Shown: piece after piece, positions 16,286-19,088 of the stretch | Numbering within the stretch: position 1 is the stretch's first letter | Layout: every line of letters begins with the position of its first letter | Assembly: GCA_002729415.1 (NCBI GenBank) | Contig: PBXZ01000206.1 | Location: 1-19,088 of the forward strand | Direction of reading: 5' to 3' | Length of the DNA stretch: 19,088 nucleotides | Source: UBA9662 sp002729415 | Lineage (GTDB): Bacteria > Poribacteria > WGA-4E > UBA9662 | Position numbers and translations under genes: made by a program | Notes under the pieces: generated by a model | Told to the model about the DNA's origin: nothing | The model's input: only the letters and a program-made list of their open reading frames with translations | Database searches by the model: none

Positions 16286-16347
16286 AAAATATATCTCCCG
16301 GTTTAAGCATNAGGAAAAACTGTGCACNAGAANATAAGAACTGAGTT

Positions 16348-16548
16348 CTATNTGNATCTGAAAAGTGCATCATTTTGGATAGTNTTTAATNTCCTATTGG
16401 GAAAACCTAATATGTTTATCCAATCATTACTCGCGTTGTTGACAAGCTCGTAAGATATGAAGATTTTAATTTCATTTTTCAATATAGATTTTCTCCCTAC
16501 CGACCAGCGAAAAACATGACCTTCTTTATACTCGAAAGTAATGGTCAA
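16348..16548 (-). CDS. small hypothetical protein, about 66 residues
   Basis: An open frame from TTG 16548 lies between the DUF58 gene and the alkyl-DHAP synthase-like gene on the same strand. It has mixed charged and hydrophobic segments (FEYKEGHVFRWSVG, EIKIFISYEL) and no signal peptide or membrane helix. I do not recognise it. There is no ribosome-binding site worth naming, and the final codons contain Ns. It may be a real small gene or just open intergenic sequence; I favour neither. Confidence 0.25.
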   Translation of the reverse strand: MTITFEYKEGHVFRWSVGRKSILKNEIKIFISYELVNNASNDWINILGFPNRXLXTIQNDALFRXX

Positions 16549-16605
16549 CGAAGTTTACACAGTATCTCTCCACTCACTTTGCTGGCCATTGTCCAATAGA
16601 GGTTA

Positions 16606-17499
16606 CTATTTTCTCCGGGAGAGATAGGATGAAAGTGCGTAATCAAATTTTGTAGTAGTGCCAATTTGCTCATAATCAATGAAATTGGCACCGCACTCCC
16701 TTTGGTAATTGCTAACAAATTGATTGAATTGGCGAATATAGCTAGCTTTTAATGTGCCTGCGTGTGTTGACAGCATATTGCCTGTTTCAATATCTCGAAA
16801 CACTACGGTGCCATCAAAGGGAAAATCACGCTCCGCTTCATCAATCAAATGTAGGACAATGATCTCGTGTTTTCGATGTCGAAAATGCTTGAGTGCTGTT
16901 AATATTTCGGTGGGTTGATCCAATAGATCGGAAATCAGGATCACCAATCCTCGTCGTATAATTCTCTTGGCTAAGCTATGCAATATTTCGCTGATTCCTG
17001 TATCCCCACTGGGCTCGGCTTCCTCTAATGCTGAAATGATAGCCCGTAGGTGCGAAGCCCTACCGCGCGGTGGGATATAATTGCGTATTTCTTGATCGAA
17101 AATCGTGAGACTAACCGAATCTCGTTGCTTCAGCATCAGATAAGCTAATGACGCAGCAAGATAACATCCATATTGAAACTTGGTTAATCTTTGATCAGAA
17201 AATTTATAGTTCATCGATCCACTAGCATCAAGCACTATGTATGTACGCAGATTCGTTTCTTCTTCAAATTTTTTGACATAATAGCGATCGGATTTACCGT
17301 AAACTTTCCAATCGATATGTCTAACTTCGTCGCCTGGCATATACTGACGATGTTCTGAAAATTCGATGCTGAAGCCTTGGTATGGGCTTTTGTGTAATCC
17401 AGTGATGAAACCTTCTACCACAAGTCGCGCTACAAGCTCCATGTTTCCAAGTCGCGAGAGTGCTACTGGGTCCAAGTAATTGTATGATGTTTTGGCCAT
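16606..17499 (-). CDS. DUF58 protein with von Willebrand A-like domain
   Basis: This 297-residue protein carries the conserved DUF58 block (GDEVRHIDWKVYGKSDRYYV, about 56-75) followed by a vWA-like fold with an intact MIDAS motif DASGS (D91, S93, S95) and a later ISDL strand. DUF58 proteins typically work with MoxR AAA+ ATPases in metal-dependent assembly or envelope-maturation systems. Here there is no MoxR, BatA-like or transglutaminase neighbour in the window, which is unusual. The N-terminus lacks a signal peptide or membrane anchor, as in the soluble members of the family. The gene is divergent from the Gfo/Idh gene and lies upstream of the ether-lipid-like run on the same strand, separated by about 320 bases that hold only the small unknown frame. 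Its ATG has a weak ribosome-binding site. Confidence 0.9.
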   Translation of the reverse strand: MAKTSYNYLDPVALSRLGNMELVARLVVEGFITGLHKSPYQGFSIEFSEHRQYMPGDEVRHIDWKVYGKSDRYYVKKFEEETNLRTYIVLDASGSMNYKFSDQRLTKFQYGCYLAASLAYLMLKQRDSVSLTIFDQEIRNYIPPRGRASHLRAIISALEEAEPSGDTGISEILHSLAKRIIRRGLVILISDLLDQPTEILTALKHFRHRKHEIIVLHLIDEAERDFPFDGTVVFRDIETGNMLSTHAGTLKASYIRQFNQFVSNYQRECGANFIDYEQIGTTTKFDYALSSYLSRRK

Positions 17500-17671
17500 A
17501 CCAGAATATTATCCGGACATTCTTGTTTGGATGAAGTATTATGACCGAATGCGGTCGAAAAATCAAGTAATCAGTATAGTTAAAATTATTCCAAATATTG
17601 GGTAGACGATAAAGAAAGTCCTTGATACACTCTAAGCAGAAAAAATAGAAATCATTGATGGAGAATCTTGA

Positions 17672-18649
17672 ATGAACTTAAAATGGGGAGTGATTGGTGC
17701 AGGAAGCGTAGCACAGCGTCGAGCAATGCCTGCGATCAATAAGGCTATCAACGCAGAACTTCATGCGTTAATGTCCCGTGATGAAGTGCGAGCAAAACAG
17801 CTCGCGGAAACGCATGGGGCATCCAAATACTATACTTCTGTTGAAGATTTAATTTCCGACACAGAACTCGACGCTGTTTATATCTCGACACCAGTCTACA
17901 TGCACTGTGAGCCAACGATCGAAGCTGCAGAAAACGGTTTGCATATCATGTGTGACAAACCGATGGCAATGAATGTGAATGAGTGCCAAAGGATGATTGA
18001 TGCTTGTAGCAGTAATGGGGTCCAATTGCAAATTTGTTTCCTTTTTCGGTTTCATTCTGCATTTCAGCAAATTAAAGGATGGATAACTGAAGGACGCTTG
18101 GGTCGTGTTGTTCAGGCACGAATGCCGTTTATGAAATATGTACCAAAACTACCAAGCGATTGGCACATAGACCCCAGCAAAAGTGGTGGTGGTAGTTTAA
18201 TCGATCTCGGTGTTCACAGTATTGATCTGTTTGAATATCTGATTGGGGAAGTGGTTGAGGTCAGTGCGTTTTGCAATAGTGTTATTCACAATTACGATGT
18301 GGATGAGACTGCCATGCTAATGATGCGTTTTAAGAATGGGGGGCAAGCGGTTACCGAAACAAGCTTTACAGCGGTTGGATCGGATCAAATTCTTGAAATT
18401 TATGGAACTGATGGGTCCGTCGTTGTCTTCAACGATGACGGTTGGAAGGTTAAAACGGTCGTTGACGGTCATCGGCAGGTAATTGGATCCCAATACGAAG
18501 ATTTGTTTCAGCTGCAATTTGAGCATTTTGCTCGATGTGTTTCTGGGGACGAGCAACCTATTGTGTCAGGGTACGATGGGTTACAAAATATGAAAATTGT
18601 TACCGCTGCATATGAATCAGCCGAAAATAAAAAAGTGGTTTTTGTGTAG
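17672..18649 (+). CDS. Gfo/Idh/MocA-family NAD(P)-dependent oxidoreductase
   Basis: The 325-residue protein has an N-terminal Rossmann domain with GVIGAGSVAQRR (6-17), STPVYMHCEPTIEAAENG, and the diagnostic CDKP (D95-K96-P97, the EKP-type catalytic lysine). The C-terminal alpha/beta domain follows, with GGGSLIDLGVHSIDLFEYL giving D178, H182 and D185 as catalytic-site residues. Such enzymes oxidise or reduce sugars, inositols or biliverdin-like substrates; this one is most likely a sugar dehydrogenase. There is no Tat signal. GGAG eight bases before ATG 17672 supports the start. It stands alone between the divergent DUF58 gene and groES. It ends without a recognisable GC-rich terminator; only a weak inverted repeat follows at 18672-18702. 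Confidence 0.92.
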   Translation: MNLKWGVIGAGSVAQRRAMPAINKAINAELHALMSRDEVRAKQLAETHGASKYYTSVEDLISDTELDAVYISTPVYMHCEPTIEAAENGLHIMCDKPMAMNVNECQRMIDACSSNGVQLQICFLFRFHSAFQQIKGWITEGRLGRVVQARMPFMKYVPKLPSDWHIDPSKSGGGSLIDLGVHSIDLFEYLIGEVVEVSAFCNSVIHNYDVDETAMLMMRFKNGGQAVTETSFTAVGSDQILEIYGTDGSVVVFNDDGWKVKTVVDGHRQVIGSQYEDLFQLQFEHFARCVSGDEQPIVSGYDGLQNMKIVTAAYESAENKKVVFV

Positions 18650-18671
18650 CATATTGTTACGATTAAACAAG

Positions 18672-18702
18672 TGTTACATGCTTCTTGTTTGAATGTGTAA
18701 CA
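18672..18702. promoter_or_regulatory. inverted repeat upstream of the groES promoter, possible operator
   Basis: TGTTACA (18672-18678) and its exact reverse complement TGTAACA (18696-18702) are separated by 17 bases, just upstream of the -35 box. Related half-sites GTTAC (18656-18660) and GTCAC (18707-18711) flank them. The sequence does not match the CIRCE operator of HrcA. It could be a binding site for a different regulator or a weak intergenic structure. Confidence 0.3.
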
Positions 18703-18718
18703 GATTGTCACGTATTCC

Positions 18719-18747
18719 TTGACAAATGGGACTGTTTAAGATAGAAT
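18719..18747 (+). promoter_or_regulatory. sigma-70-type promoter of groES
   Basis: TTGACA (18719-18724), a 17-base spacer and TAGAAT (18742-18747) make a near-consensus housekeeping promoter. Transcription would begin near 18754, leaving a leader of about 100 bases before the groES ATG. No sigma-32-type heat-shock boxes are evident. Confidence 0.65.
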
Positions 18748-18794
18748 CCACTACCTAAAGCTGTTTGCTGGATCGTAGCGGATTTGACAAATGG
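18719..18794 (+). repeat. direct repeat ttgacaaatgg in the groES promoter and leader
   Basis: The 11-mer ttgacaaatgg occurs at 18719-18729, where it includes the -35 box, and again at 18784-18794 in the leader. The second copy is followed by a small hairpin (GATGAA 18798-18803, TTCATC 18810-18815). The second copy has no good -10 at the right distance, so I read it as a repeat and not a second promoter. Confidence 0.4.
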
Positions 18795-18857
18795 TTAGAT
18801 GAAGTTTCTTTCATCGTAGACACTAAGAAAATATCAAAGACTAGGAGAAATGATTCT

Positions 18858-19088
18858 ATGGCAATTCAACCCCTCGGAGACNGAATTCTGGTTGAGCGGC
18901 TTGATGAAGATGAGCAAACNACCAGTGGCGGTATTATTATTCCTGATACAGCCAAAGAGAAACCATCAGAAGGNGTNGTCAAAGCTGTTGGCCCAGGTGC
19001 GCGCGCCGATGACGGCGAACGACGGTCAGTCGACCTGTCTGAAGGCGACAAAGTGTTATTCGGAAAATTCGCTGGAACCGAAGTCACA
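18858..19088 (+). CDS. groES: co-chaperonin GroES (Hsp10), N-terminal 77 codons, runs off the right edge
   Basis: From ATG 18858, with AGGAG ten bases upstream, the frame stays open to the window end and reads as GroES. It begins MAIQPLGDR and ILVERLDE, followed by the mobile-loop region TTSGGIIIPDTAKEKPSEG, VVKAVGPGAR, then LSEGDKVLFGKFAGTEV. Four Ns fall inside; three are at third codon positions and the fourth (nGA) is still compatible with Arg. GroES caps the GroEL chamber during protein folding, and groEL most likely follows outside the window. The acidic insertion after GPGAR (ADDGERR) is slightly longer than in E. coli. The remaining roughly 20 C-terminal residues are not in view. Confidence 0.95.
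   Translation, partial: MAIQPLGDXILVERLDEDEQXTSGGIIIPDTAKEKPSEXXVKAVGPGARADDGERRSVDLSEGDKVLFGKFAGTEVT

Noticed and set aside
18650..18857. HrcA/CIRCE operator ahead of groES
   Set aside because: I looked for TTAGCACTC-N9-GAGTGCTAA and found no match, even a partial one.
18866..19087. Minus-strand open frame at the right edge
   Set aside because: It is antisense to groES, whose plus-strand translation is unmistakable; Pro/Ser-rich composition is typical of an antisense shadow.
1..19088. tRNA, rRNA, CRISPR arrays, transposases or prophage genes
   Set aside because: No cloverleaf-like sequence, regularly spaced repeats with unique spacers, DDE transposase motifs or phage structural genes were seen. 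The only regular repeats are the coding TPR units.

Overview
The window reads as a piece of a draft genome from a free-living or host-associated heterotrophic bacterium of moderate to low GC. The gene families (Cys-type sulfatase, DUF1080/3-keto-disaccharide hydrolase, PhyH dioxygenase, Planctomycete-type cytochrome c/PQQ protein, Eis-like GNAT with an SCP2-like tail, enolase-superfamily dehydratase, Gfo/Idh oxidoreductase, TPR protein) are a combination I associate with Poribacteria and Planctomycetes-like marine lineages. That placement is inference, not shown by a marker gene. The sequence alternates between N-free blocks and blocks rich in N. Where I resolved them, the Ns fall mostly at third codon positions, as if the consensus merges several strains or paralogs.

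Layout. 1-556: a minus-strand gene starting at the left edge, then two decayed lipoprotein-like starts. 545-4465 (minus): a catabolic run transcribed as sulfatase, cytochrome c/PQQ protein (broken), DUF1080 hydrolase, PhyH dioxygenase. 4513-5631 (minus): a nine-repeat TPR protein. 6026-9007 (minus): an SDR, a GNAT acetyltransferase with a missing middle segment, and an alpha/beta hydrolase. 9456-10565 (plus): a mandelate racemase/galactonate dehydratase-like enzyme. 10572-16285 (minus): a tight run transcribed as alkyl-DHAP synthase-like FAD enzyme, SDR reductase, MFS transporter and two paralogous lipoproteins. 16348-17499 (minus): a small unknown frame and a DUF58 protein. 17672-18649 (plus): a Gfo/Idh oxidoreductase. 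18858-19088 (plus): the start of groES behind a good sigma-70 promoter, running off the right edge.

How the genes fit together. The left half looks like scavenging of sulfated or oxidised carbohydrates: desulfation, sugar oxidation through PQQ/heme, keto-sugar hydrolysis, acid-sugar dehydration and NAD(P)-dependent sugar oxidation, although at least two of these genes appear broken. The most interesting unit is 10572-16285. It pairs an enzyme carrying the alkyldihydroxyacetonephosphate synthase signature with a neighbouring reductase of the type that could perform the next step of glycerol ether-lipid synthesis, followed by a transporter and two related lipoproteins of unknown function.
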